DNA of 64,000 nt from an uncultured Clostridia bacterium (GTDB lineage: Bacteria; Bacillota; Clostridia; Oscillospirales; Acutalibacteraceae). Position numbers and translations under genes: made by a program. Every line of letters starts with the position of its first letter. Positions within the stretch are counted from its first letter, which is position 1. The DNA lies in assembly GCA_944384815.1 (NCBI GenBank), contig CALWUW010000018.1:1-64000 (forward strand), written 5' to 3'. This document shows, one piece after another, positions 1 to 8,093 of this stretch. The notes under the pieces are model-generated. The model searched no databases, was not told the DNA's origin, and was given only the letters and a program-made list of their open reading frames with translations.

Positions 1-10
1 GTTTTGCTGA

Positions 11-90
11 AGCCGTTACATACATAGGCGAATGCCAAGCGAGAGGGACTCCTCCCGCTGTATTCGTTTGCGTATGTAACGGCTTTTTGT
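11..90 (+). terminator. Long hairpin with T-run
   Basis: A 13-bp perfect inverted repeat (AGCCGTTACATAC at 11-23, its complement at 72-84) encloses further imperfect pairing and is followed by a T-run at 84-88. It reads as an intrinsic terminator for a gene left of the window. The extended stem could also be part of a mobile-element structure. Confidence 0.7.
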
Positions 91-183
91 TTTGACCAAA
101 AAACTTTGAAAGGGGCTGATGCGCATATGATTGTTCTGCAACCGGAGTCAAATAAAAACCAAAACTCAGGAAAGGGAAAGAGC

Positions 184-711
184 ATGAAAAAAGAAAAAAT
201 CAAAACCATAGACGGGCAAACCCTGCTGGATATGCAGCTGCCGCAGATTCGGTTTGTGGTAGACGGCCTGCTGCCGCAGGGGCTTCATATCTTAGCCGGA
301 GCCGCCAAGACAGGAAAATCGTGGCTGCTACTCCTGCTCTCCCTGCGGGTAGCGCAGGGCAAGCCGTTCTGGAATCTGCAGACAGAAAGAGGAACGGTGC
401 TGTCGCTGTGCTTAGAGGACAGCCTCAACCGTATCCAGCAGCGGCTGATGGATCTGACGGAGGGCGCGCCGGATAACCTCCACTTCGCAACGCTGTCCAA
501 ATCTTTATCGGACGGACTGTGCGGGCAGATCGAAGGATTTATCACAGAGCATCCCGACACGAATCTCGTCATCATCGATACCCTGCAGAAGGTTCGGGAA
601 AACAGCGGAGAGTCCAATTTGTACGCAGCCGACTACAAAGACATCGGATTGTTAAAGTCTCTCGCGGACAAATACCGTATTGCCGTTGTGGTGGTACAGC
701 ATCTGAAAAAG
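184..711 (+). pseudogene. Truncated RepA-like AAA ATPase (mobile-element type)
   Basis: The protein resembles RepA/AAA_25 helicase-type ATPases carried on plasmids and integrative elements. A Walker A motif (GAAKTGKS) and a Walker B-like LVIIDTLQ are visible, followed by the strand ending VVVVQHLKK. In the family this strand continues into a conserved sensor and C-terminal region. Here homology stops near position 711 and the frame runs out of register into L-fucose isomerase sequence, ending at 840. The start at 184 is preferred because GGAAAGGGAAAG precedes it; a TTG at 106 and an ATG at 127 are in frame upstream. It is a 3'-truncated remnant and probably not functional. No integrase or relaxase is in view. 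Confidence 0.7.
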
Positions 712-1817
712 CTCTGTCCTGGATCAAAGCCAACTGCTGAGAAGGCTTTGACTGCAATGCCGGGAAATCTCTTCCCTCTATTATCACCCGTTCCAAAACC
801 GTTCCACCGGAAAAAGACTGGGAATTCATTGCTAAAATGACCCTGGTGATCCGGGATATTCTTTATGGAAATCCCAAGCTCCATGATCTGAGGTGGCACG
901 AGGAAGCCCTGGGCCGGAATGCTGTGGCCGGCGGGTTCCAGGGGCAAAGAATGTGGACGGACTGGCTCCCCAACGCAGACTTCACCGAGGCCATTATGGC
1001 CAGCACCTTTGACTGGAACGGCCCCAAAATGCCCACTCCTTTTGCTACGGAAAACGACACCATGAACGGCGTGGCCATGCTGCTGGGCAGTTTGCTTTCC
1101 CACACAGCCCCCTGTTTCCACGACGTACGGACATACTGGAGCCCGGAAGCCTGCCAGAGAGTCACCGGAATCAAGCCGGAGGGACTGGCCGCAAACGGCT
1201 TCATTCACCTGATCAATTCCGGAGCCACCGCTTTGGACGGAAGCGGCGCCAGCCGCAATGCTGCCGGCGAGAACGTTATGAAGCCCTTCTGGGAAATGAC
1301 CGACGCGGATATGCAAGCTTGTCTGCAGGCTACAGATTGGTGCCGGGCAAACTATGAATATTTCCGTGGAGGCGGATTCTCCAGTCATTTTCGCTGCCGG
1401 GCTGAAATGCCGGTTACCCTGCTGCGGGCCAATATTGTGGAAGGCATCGGGCCGGTTCTGCAGATTGCAGAAGGGTTCACCGCCGATTTGCCGGACGCCA
1501 TTCACCAAACGATCGACAAACACACGGATCCCACCTGGCCCACCACCTGGTTTGTTCCTCGGCTCACCGGGAAAGGCGCCTTTACGGATGTTTACAGCGT
1601 AATGGCCAATTGGGGCGCTAACCATGGCGTAACTGTATACGGGCATATCGGCGCGGATCTTCTTACACTGGCTTCCATGCTTCGCATTCCCGTAGCTATG
1701 CACAACGTACCCCAGGAAAAAATTTACCGTCCCCACGCATGGGCTGCCTTCGGCACGGAAAATTTGGAATCGGCTGATTACAAAGCCTGCGCCGCTTATG
1801 GGCCACTTTATACCTGA
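700..1817 (+). pseudogene. fucI: C-terminal fragment of L-fucose isomerase
   Basis: FucI interconverts L-fucose and L-fuculose in the cytoplasm. The sequence matches the C-terminal part of Fuc[60 protein letters not shown] and the natural end YGPLYT. Roughly the first 230 of about 590 residues are missing. FucI-like coding begins near 700 (SEKALSWIKANC) in a frame different from the ATPase before it, and an in-frame TGA lies at 738-740. Translation could restart at ATG 837, but no good ribosome site precedes it. A fragment lacking the N-terminal domains is unlikely to be an active isomerase. It could also reflect an assembly misjoin at 700-711. Confidence 0.8.
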
Positions 1818-1853
1818 GATTATATCTCCCTAATTATACATCCTCGAATTCAA

Positions 1854-1898
1854 AACACGCTCTCCCCGGCACGTTGTGCCTGGGAGAGCGTGTTTTTC
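1854..1898. terminator. Bidirectional intrinsic terminator
   Basis: A 12-bp stem (ACACGCTCTCCC and its complement GGGAGAGCGTGT) is followed by TTTTTCTTTCTTT on the plus strand and preceded by AAAA, which gives a short T-run on the minus strand. It sits between the converging fucI fragment and ade. Confidence 0.9.
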
Positions 1899-1918
1899 TT
1901 TCTTTCTGCGGCAAAAGT

Positions 1919-3652
1919 TTATCGGATGTACTCCCAGCGTTCTACGTCGAAAACACCTTTGGTTGTTAGCCGGAGGGAAGGAATCACAGGAAGCGCCATG
2001 AAAGAAAGGGTCATAAATGGGTCGATTCCGGAAGAAACGCCCAACTGATAGGCTGCCTGCTTGGCCTCTTCCAATGCTGCATTCACTTCTTCCAAGGGAG
2101 CATCACTGATGATCCCGGCAACCGGCAGCGGAACGCAGGCAAGGACATTTTCACCTTCAACCACTACGATCCCGCCCTGCATTTTTCGGATCTCTTCCAC
2201 GGCAAAAGCCAATTCTTCGTCGCTGGCTCCCACGGCGATAATATTGTGAGAATCATGGGCAACGCTGGTAGCCACGGCGCCTTTTTTCAGCCCATATCCC
2301 TGCAGATAAGCCAGGCCTATATGGCCGGTTTCCTGATGGCGTTCCACTGCCGCCATTTTCAAAATATCCTTTTCCGGCTGAATTTCCTGCGCTGTCCCGC
2401 AATTTCGGGAAATGATCTCTTTATCCACCATGCCGATTAAAGGCAGCGTACCGGCTGCAAAATGCGCAGGCGCAACAGGATCCATATGGAAAGTGTTTCT
2501 GGCCTTTTCCCAAAGCTCCGGAGTCACTTTCGGGGTTTCAAAGGGAAGCACCTGATGGTCCGCATAAACGGCTTTTCCGTTTTTATAGACTTCAAGGACC
2601 GTACAGCCGGAAAGATCCTCTAAAATCACCAGGTCCGCCAAATACCCCGGTGCAATGGCCCCTTTATTGTTCATTAAAAAGTAGCGGGCTGCGCTGAAAG
2701 AAGATGCTTTCAGGGCGGATACAGGATCTGCGCCGCAGCCAATGGCTTCCCGTAAAATATAGTCCACATGGCCGCCAAACAGAAGATCGTTGGGATGTTT
2801 GTCATCGGTTGCGAACATACAGCGAGAATCATACTGCTGCTTTAAAAGAGGTAATAACGCATGCAAATTCTGGGCAGCCGTCCCCTCCCGGATCATAATA
2901 AACTGCCCCAGACGAAGCTTTTCCAAGGCGTTTTCCAAGTCGCTGCATTCATGGTCGGAATAAACCCCTGCCGCTATATAGGCCATCAAAGATTTTCCGG
3001 AAAGGCCGGGAGCGTGCCCATCAATTTTTTTGTGATGGCTCTGACTTGCCAAAATTTTGGAAAGCGCTTGAGGATCTTGCTGAACTACACCCATATAATC
3101 CATCATTTCCGCTAACCCCAGCACTCTGGGATGGGAAAAGAAAGGGTCAATCGTCATATAATCCAGCTCTGCGCCGCTCTCATCCATAGGCGTGGCAGGC
3201 ACACAGCTGGGCAGCATAAATTCCACATCCAGAGGAAGCCCGTCTGTGGCTTCCAGCATATACTGGATCCCGTCCGTTCCCATAACGTTGGCGATTTCGT
3301 GGGGATCCGTTATCACTGTGGTTGTCCCATGAGGGAGCACAGCCCGGGCGAACTCCGCCGGTTCCACCAGACTGCTTTCCAAATGAATGTGGGCGTCAAT
3401 AAATCCCGGGCAAACGATTCGTCCGGTTACATCCTTCTCTTCGATTCCTTCATATTTTCCTATACCGGCTATTTTCCCCTCCGCAATGGCAATATCACCT
3501 TGACAAAACTCATTGCTGAACACATTGAGGTATCGGGCATTTTTCAGCACCAAATCCGCTTTTTCCTCTCCTCTGGCCACCCGGATCAGCCTTTCCTTTC
3601 CAGCCATTTCCCGCTGGACCCACGCTGCTGTATTCATTCTCTGCATCTGCAT
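1919..3652 (-). CDS. ade: Adenine deaminase
   Basis: This enzyme hydrolyses adenine to hypoxanthine and ammonia in purine salvage. It belongs to the metal-dependent amidohydrolases. An N-terminal composite-domain strand (VLKNARYLNVFSNEF) precedes the metal-binding DAHIHLESS and the DPHEIANVMG segment, and the C-terminal part carries the family's VAHDSHNIIAVGA region. At 577 residues it is normal length. The start at 3652 is chosen because AGAGGTGGAG lies just upstream of that ATG; an in-frame ATG seven codons earlier lies 5' of this site. It is a single-gene unit transcribed away from yitT, and I see no purine riboswitch ahead of it. Confidence 0.95.
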   Translation of the reverse strand: MQMQRMNTAAWVQREMAGKERLIRVARGEEKADLVLKNARYLNVFSNEFCQGDIAIAEGKIAGIGKYEGIEEKDVTGRIVCPGFIDAHIHLESSLVEPAEFARAVLPHGTTTVITDPHEIANVMGTDGIQYMLEATDGLPLDVEFMLPSCVPATPMDESGAELDYMTIDPFFSHPRVLGLAEMMDYMGVVQQDPQALSKILASQSHHKKIDGHAPGLSGKSLMAYIAAGVYSDHECSDLENALEKLRLGQFIMIREGTAAQNLHALLPLLKQQYDSRCMFATDDKHPNDLLFGGHVDYILREAIGCGADPVSALKASSFSAARYFLMNNKGAIAPGYLADLVILEDLSGCTVLEVYKNGKAVYADHQVLPFETPKVTPELWEKARNTFHMDPVAPAHFAAGTLPLIGMVDKEIISRNCGTAQEIQPEKDILKMAAVERHQETGHIGLAYLQGYGLKKGAVATSVAHDSHNIIAVGASDEELAFAVEEIRKMQGGIVVVEGENVLACVPLPVAGIISDAPLEEVNAALEEAKQAAYQLGVSSGIDPFMTLSFMALPVIPSLRLTTKGVFDVERWEYIR

Positions 3653-3777
3653 TTCTCCACCTCTTTTCTTCATTTTCCATGGATCTTTTGTTTTAGTATA
3701 GCATGTCTTTTTTAAAAAAGACAGAGATTGCGCGCTTTTTAGAGGAATATTTCGGCAATTTATCCACGCCTGAAAAC

Positions 3778-3806
3778 TTGCGAAACCACAAGATTTGTGC
3801 TATGAT
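3778..3806 (+). promoter_or_regulatory. Sigma-A type promoter of the yitT leader
   Basis: TTGCGA (3778-3783), a 17-nt spacer and TATGAT (3801-3806). Transcription would start near 3813, about 70 nt before the hairpin terminator at 3886. Confidence 0.65.
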
Positions 3807-3825
3807 GAAATCAATAGATTTTTAG

Positions 3826-3873
3826 ATGGGAATGAAGTGTCTGTGCATTACTGTATACACAAAAAAACTCTAA
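3826..3873 (+). CDS. Possible 15-residue leader peptide
   Basis: The short frame MGMKCLCITVYTKKL starts about 13 nt after the predicted transcription start and stops 12 nt before the leader terminator. That is the position expected of an attenuation leader peptide. No Shine-Dalgarno sequence precedes it, and a 15-codon frame can occur by chance, so translation is speculative. Confidence 0.25.
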   Translation: MGMKCLCITVYTKKL

Positions 3874-3885
3874 TAAAGAAATTTT

Positions 3886-3914
3886 AACGAACCGTAAGGT
3901 TCGTTTTTTTTTTG
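3886..3914 (+). terminator. Leader terminator (attenuator) before yitT
   Basis: AACGAACC, a GTAA loop, GGTTCGTT and a run of nine or ten T residues. It stands 35 nt upstream of the yitT start and downstream of the promoter at 3778-3806, so yitT expression from that promoter needs read-through. Confidence 0.85.
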
Positions 3915-3948
3915 CACTTTAACATAATAAAGAAAGGAAGCTGAAATC

Positions 3949-4830
3949 GTGTCCATTCAAAAGATTCTCTTTATTCTATTGGGAAATTCACTGTATGCTT
4001 TGGCCGTTACTCTTTTTGTTCTTCCCAATCAACTAATTACCGGGGGAACCACAGGTCTTGCACTGGCTGCCAACCATTTTTTTGGAATTTCCATTTCCGC
4101 ATTTGTAGGAATTTTTAACGCGCTGATGTTTCTTTTAGGCCTTTTCGCCTTAGGAAAAGTATTTGCCTTAACTACCGTACTTAGCTCTTTTTATTACCCT
4201 TTCATTTTGGAAATTTTTCAAAGGATCTTCGCTCCCATCACCTCTGAAGCCCCTCTGACAAAAGATCCGCTTCTGGCTTCCATTTTCGCAGGCATTATCA
4301 TCGGCGTAGGAATCGGCATTGTAATCCGGGCCGGCGCTTCCACCGGCGGCATGGATATTCCCCCGCTGGTTCTGAACAAGAAATTCCGCCTTTCCATTTC
4401 TGCCACCATGTATGGATTTGATTGCCTGATTTTATTGTTTCAGTTCCTGTTTTCGGACACGGAACAGGTTCTTTACGGCCTTCTGCTGATCCTGGTTTAC
4501 ACCATTGTTTTGAATAAGGCTCTGGTCATTGGAAAAGGACAAATGCAGGTAAAAATCATCAGCAAAGCGTATTTGCAGATCAGCCAGGAAATTCAGAGCA
4601 AAATGGACAGAGGAACCACGCTGTTCAAAATTTTAGGCGGGCACGATCAAAATGAATCCTGGGGTGTGCTGACGGTTATTTCCGGAAGAGAACTCTCGAA
4701 AATCAACGATCTTGCCATGCAGATTGATCCGGAAGCCTTTATTGTCATTCACCAAGTCAATGAAGTGCAGGGCCGAGGATTTACTCTTCCCAAAGATTAC
4801 CACCGCAAATCTGAAAATACCGCCTCTTAA
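3949..4830 (+). CDS. YitT family membrane protein
   Basis: This is a 293-residue protein of the YitT family, with an integral-membrane domain (about residues 5-185, several hydrophobic helices, RAGASTGGMDIPPL in the middle) and a C-terminal soluble DUF2179 domain (about 205-285, GVLTVISGRELSKINDLA, ending IVIHQVNEVQGRGF). The family is widespread in Firmicutes and its transported substrate is not established. The start is a GTG preceded by AAAGGAAGC. The gene has its own leader with a terminator upstream and a strong terminator downstream, so it is a single-gene unit, possibly controlled by attenuation. Confidence 0.9.
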   Translation: MSIQKILFILLGNSLYALAVTLFVLPNQLITGGTTGLALAANHFFGISISAFVGIFNALMFLLGLFALGKVFALTTVLSSFYYPFILEIFQRIFAPITSEAPLTKDPLLASIFAGIIIGVGIGIVIRAGASTGGMDIPPLVLNKKFRLSISATMYGFDCLILLFQFLFSDTEQVLYGLLLILVYTIVLNKALVIGKGQMQVKIISKAYLQISQEIQSKMDRGTTLFKILGGHDQNESWGVLTVISGRELSKINDLAMQIDPEAFIVIHQVNEVQGRGFTLPKDYHRKSENTAS

Positions 4831-4859
4831 TCTTTTTTCATATATTTTCATTTCATGCT

Positions 4860-4906
4860 ACAGCTCCATGGATCCCGGGAAAACCGGTTGACCATGGAGC
4901 TGTTTT
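4860..4906 (+). terminator. Intrinsic terminator after yitT
   Basis: ACAGCTCCATGG pairs with CCATGGAGCTGT at 4891-4902 and is followed by TTTATACTTTTATAC. Confidence 0.85.
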
Positions 4907-4956
4907 ATACTTTTATACTCTTTTTCTAAAAACAGAGAAATCACAGCAGCTCCTTA

Positions 4957-4985
4957 TTGATTTTTTCTTTTCTTTTCGCTATTAT
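4957..4985 (+). promoter_or_regulatory. Candidate promoter for the ABC exporter operon
   Basis: TTGATT (4957-4962), a 17-nt T-rich spacer and TATTAT (4980-4985), about 155 nt upstream of the ATPase start at 5140. I see nothing else definite between the yitT terminator and this operon. Confidence 0.45.
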
Positions 4986-5139
4986 ATTGGTGGATTCCGG
5001 ACCAAACGCAAAATTGTTTGGTTTTATTGGAAATCAGGATTTTCCTTCGCTAAAATTTTCCTTCATTGGAATCTTGTTTTGTTTCTTCTGTAAAGACATT
5101 CTAAAAGGAATCCTACTTCATTCACAAAGGAGGAGCACC

Positions 5140-5853
5140 ATGCTGCGAATCGAATCTTTAGTAAAAACCTACGGCGCTAAAATAGCCGTAGATCATGTAA
5201 GCCTTCATATCCGCCCCGGAGAAATCTACGGCTTTATCGGCCACAACGGTGCGGGCAAAACTACCACCATTAAGGCCTGCTGCGGAATCCTTCCTTTTGA
5301 CAGCGGTGAAATTTATATAGACGGTGTTTCCATAAAAGAGAACCCTCTAGAGTGCAATCGCAAAATGGCTTACATTCCGGATAACCCGGACTTATACGAA
5401 TTTCTCACAGGCTGGGGATATTTGAATTTTGTAGCGGATATTTACGGAGTCTCCCGGCAGGATCGGCAGGAAAGAATTGAAAAATACGGAAATATGCTGG
5501 ATATTTATTCTTCCCTTTCCCAAACCATAGGCAGCTATTCCCACGGAATGAAGCAAAAGGTGGCCATTCTCTCCGCCCTACTGCACCAGCCCCGGCTGAT
5601 GATCCTGGATGAACCTTTTGTAGGGCTGGATCCTGTAGCCGCACACACTGTAAAATCCCTGATGCGGGAGCTTTGCCAGGAAGGCGGCGCCATTTTCTTC
5701 TCCACCCACGTTTTGGAAGTAGCGGAAAAGCTCTGCGACCAAATCGCCATTATTCGCCAAGGAAAGCTTCTGGTCAGCGGCACCACCCAGGAAGTGCGGG
5801 GAAACAGCTCGCTGGAGGAAGTCTTTCTGGAATTGGAGGAGCAGCATGAATAA
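5140..5853 (+). CDS. ABC transporter ATP-binding protein
   Basis: This 237-residue ABC ATPase of the exporter (ABC-2) type has a Walker A GHNGAGKTT at about residue 37, the signature SYSHGMKQK and a Walker B LMILDEPFVGLDP. It would energise the membrane protein encoded next, with which it overlaps by 8 nt. The start at 5140 is fixed by AAAGGAGGAGCACC directly upstream; the frame is open another 61 codons upstream, but that extension has no ribosome site. The substrate cannot be read from the sequence. Confidence 0.93.
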   Translation: MLRIESLVKTYGAKIAVDHVSLHIRPGEIYGFIGHNGAGKTTTIKACCGILPFDSGEIYIDGVSIKENPLECNRKMAYIPDNPDLYEFLTGWGYLNFVADIYGVSRQDRQERIEKYGNMLDIYSSLSQTIGSYSHGMKQKVAILSALLHQPRLMILDEPFVGLDPVAAHTVKSLMRELCQEGGAIFFSTHVLEVAEKLCDQIAIIRQGKLLVSGTTQEVRGNSSLEEVFLELEEQHE

Positions 5854-7435
5854 GTCCTTATTTCAAATTCAATTTCGATCTTTATGGAACACCCTGTTTG
5901 GGAAAGTGTCCCGTACAAAGAAAAGGCGGGGGATCACCAAAGTCCTCATGGGGCTTTTGGCAATTTATGTAATCGTCTGCATCTTTTTATCCTCCGGTTT
6001 CCTTTTTTATGAAATGGCCGCTTTTCTGGTTCCCGCAGGGCTGTCCCTTTTATATTTTTCGGTGGCCGGGCTTTTTTCTCTTTTGCTTTGTTTTATCGGG
6101 ACAATTTTCACTGTACATTCTCAGTTGTTTCGGGCAAAGGACAATGAATTCCTGCTAAGCCTTCCTATTCGTCCTTCTTCTGTTTTACTCAGCCGCCTTT
6201 TCCTTTTGATGCTGATGGAAGTGATTTTGCTTCTTCCCATTATATTGCCTGCCATTTTTGTCTATGGCGCTTTTGCCGCCATAACTCCTTTACAAATTCT
6301 TTTTTTGATTGCGGGATGTGTTTTGCTTCTTTGTCTTTCCACGGCGCTCTCTACCGCCTGCGGATGGATCACCACAGTCCTCTCGCTTCGGATCCGGCAT
6401 CACAATTTCATTACCGTGGTTCTTACTTTGCTGCTGTTTGTAGGATTTTACGGCGCCTTCTTTGGCCTGCAAAATTATTTTTCGGATCTTTTGATCCATG
6501 GCCATGCCATACAATCCGCTCTGCAGATCGCCCTGCCTCCAGTATACTGGTTTGGGCAGCTGTGTCTGGGGAATGCGTCCGCTCTCTTTCCCCTGCTTCT
6601 TTGGTGCTTGCTGCCTTTCGGAGGAGTGTGCCTGCTGCTGGCAAAAACCTTTTGGAAGCTTGCTTTGTCTTCCCCTGCCCCCAGTAAGCAGAAAAGTACG
6701 GCGGCGGCAAAAGACCTCCGCAGCCCTTTGCAAACCCTGCTTTTTAAAGAATTTAAGCGTTTTTTCACTTTGCCGGCCTATATGCTGAACACTACTGTGG
6801 GCTGTATTTTCTCTCTCTTGTTTTCCGCTTTCCTGCTGCTGAACCAAAACGCGCTGGAGCTGATGTTTCAGGAAGCAATCCCCGAAACCCTGATTTTCCC
6901 CATTTGCATGGGGATTCTGGCGTTTTTCTCCGTTTTGAACAACGCGTCCTCTGTGGCCCTTTCTCTGGAAGGAAAAAGCTTATGGATCCTTAAGAGTATG
7001 CCTGTTCCTCCCCCGACGGTAATTTTAGCAAAAACCCTTCCCTCTGTGGTTTTGAATCTTCCTTTTCTTTTGTTGAATTCCATTGTTTGCTGGATCACGT
7101 TTTCTTTGTCCCTCCCGCAAGGGCTTCTCTTGCTTCTGATTCCTCAGCTCCTGAATGTTTTATCCGCCTTATCCGGGGTCGTGGTAAACCTTCATCTGCC
7201 GAATTTCGACTGGGTCAACGAAACGCTTCTGATCAAACAAAGCGCTTCTTCCATTGTAGCCGCTTTGTCGGCATTAGGGTTTTTGCTGATCCCCGGATTG
7301 CTCTATCTTCCCCTTTATGGCATGATTTCCGCGGAACTTTATTTTTCCGTGTGGGCTTTTCTTTTCCTGGCAGCAATCCTGGGATTCTGGCACTACCTGA
7401 AAACCCGAGGCGCGCAGCGTTTCAACCATCTATAA
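5846..7435 (+). CDS. ABC transporter permease, large membrane protein
   Basis: A 529-residue protein, largely hydrophobic with about a dozen predicted membrane spans in two clusters. A basic cytoplasmic stretch separates them (about 275-305, SKQKSTAAAKDLRSPLQ). It starts inside the end of the ATPase gene (8-nt overlap), which implies translational coupling and a two-gene exporter. It resembles the large ABC-2 permeases that act with a single ATPase in Firmicutes. No peptidase or lantibiotic gene is adjacent, so the exported substrate is unknown. Confidence 0.85.
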   Translation: MNKSLFQIQFRSLWNTLFGKVSRTKKRRGITKVLMGLLAIYVIVCIFLSSGFLFYEMAAFLVPAGLSLLYFSVAGLFSLLLCFIGTIFTVHSQLFRAKDNEFLLSLPIRPSSVLLSRLFLLMLMEVILLLPIILPAIFVYGAFAAITPLQILFLIAGCVLLLCLSTALSTACGWITTVLSLRIRHHNFITVVLTLLLFVGFYGAFFGLQNYFSDLLIHGHAIQSALQIALPPVYWFGQLCLGNASALFPLLLWCLLPFGGVCLLLAKTFWKLALSSPAPSKQKSTAAAKDLRSPLQTLLFKEFKRFFTLPAYMLNTTVGCIFSLLFSAFLLLNQNALELMFQEAIPETLIFPICMGILAFFSVLNNASSVALSLEGKSLWILKSMPVPPPTVILAKTLPSVVLNLPFLLLNSIVCWITFSLSLPQGLLLLLIPQLLNVLSALSGVVVNLHLPNFDWVNETLLIKQSASSIVAALSALGFLLIPGLLYLPLYGMISAELYFSVWAFLFLAAILGFWHYLKTRGAQRFNHL

Positions 7436-7469
7436 GCCCAATTGATCTAAAAAACAGGAGGTTCCTTTT

Positions 7470-7934
7470 ATGCGACGTAAAGACCGGGAAACCAGCCGGG
7501 AAACGGCTCTTTCCATTGCTCAAAAAGCAGACTACGGCATTTTATCCCTATGTATGCCGGACGGGACCCCGTACGGTGTTCCCATTTCTCCTGTATATCT
7601 TCCGCCTTTCTTTTACTTTCACTGTGCACAAGAAGGAGAAAAGCTCCAGGCATTAAAGTATCAGCCTCAGGTTTGCCTTTCATTTGTTTCCAAAGCCTTT
7701 CCTATACAGGAACGTCTGACTATGGGGTATGCGTCTTGCCTGGTTTTCGGAACAGCGGCGGTGGTGCAGGATGAACAGGAAAAAGAGTCCGCTCTTTTGG
7801 CCATTTGCCGACGCTACGCTCCGGATGTTCCTGCCCTTTATGAAAAAGAATTGCACACCTCTTTAAAAAAGACTGCCATTATTCGTATTGAAGCCCAGCG
7901 AATATCGGGAAAACAAAATCTTCCCCAGCCTTGA
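7470..7934 (+). CDS. Pyridoxamine 5'-phosphate oxidase-like flavin-binding protein
   Basis: A 154-residue protein with the FMN-binding split-barrel fold seen in NimA-like and PNPOx-like proteins. The N-terminal MRRKDRET and the YGVPISPVYLPPFFYFHCA segment, which leads into the conserved GEKLQAL, are typical. These proteins bind FMN or related cofactors and reduce or bind small molecules. Some homologues confer nitroimidazole resistance, but the family is broad and the function here is not proven. ACAGGAGG precedes the ATG. It follows the exporter genes by 34 nt and may be co-transcribed with them. Confidence 0.85.
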   Translation: MRRKDRETSRETALSIAQKADYGILSLCMPDGTPYGVPISPVYLPPFFYFHCAQEGEKLQALKYQPQVCLSFVSKAFPIQERLTMGYASCLVFGTAAVVQDEQEKESALLAICRRYAPDVPALYEKELHTSLKKTAIIRIEAQRISGKQNLPQP

Positions 7935-8037
7935 ATTCTTTTCTTTCGCTTTTCCGGGTTTTAAAAGAAGCAAAGAGATTTTGTTGGAAGATGCCTTTCA
8001 TGACTTCTTCTATAAGATCTCTTTCACATCATTCCCT

Positions 8038-8075
8038 ATAAAAAACGGCGGCGCAGTTTCTCTGCGCCGCCGTTT
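8038..8075 (-). terminator. Intrinsic terminator of the NlpC/P60 gene
   Basis: A GC-rich 13-bp stem (AACGGCGGCGCAG / CTGCGCCGCCGTT) is followed on the minus strand by TTTTTTATAGG. Confidence 0.9.
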
Positions 8076-8093
8076 CAGCAACTCATCCAATGT

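Noticed and set aside
11-90. Transposon terminal inverted repeats
   Set aside because: The two arms are only 48 nt apart and are followed by a T-run, which fits a terminator better than element ends.
4957-5139. A 61-codon N-terminal extension of the ABC ATPase
   Set aside because: No ribosome site at its start; AAAGGAGGAGCACC directly precedes the ATG at 5140, where ABC homology begins.
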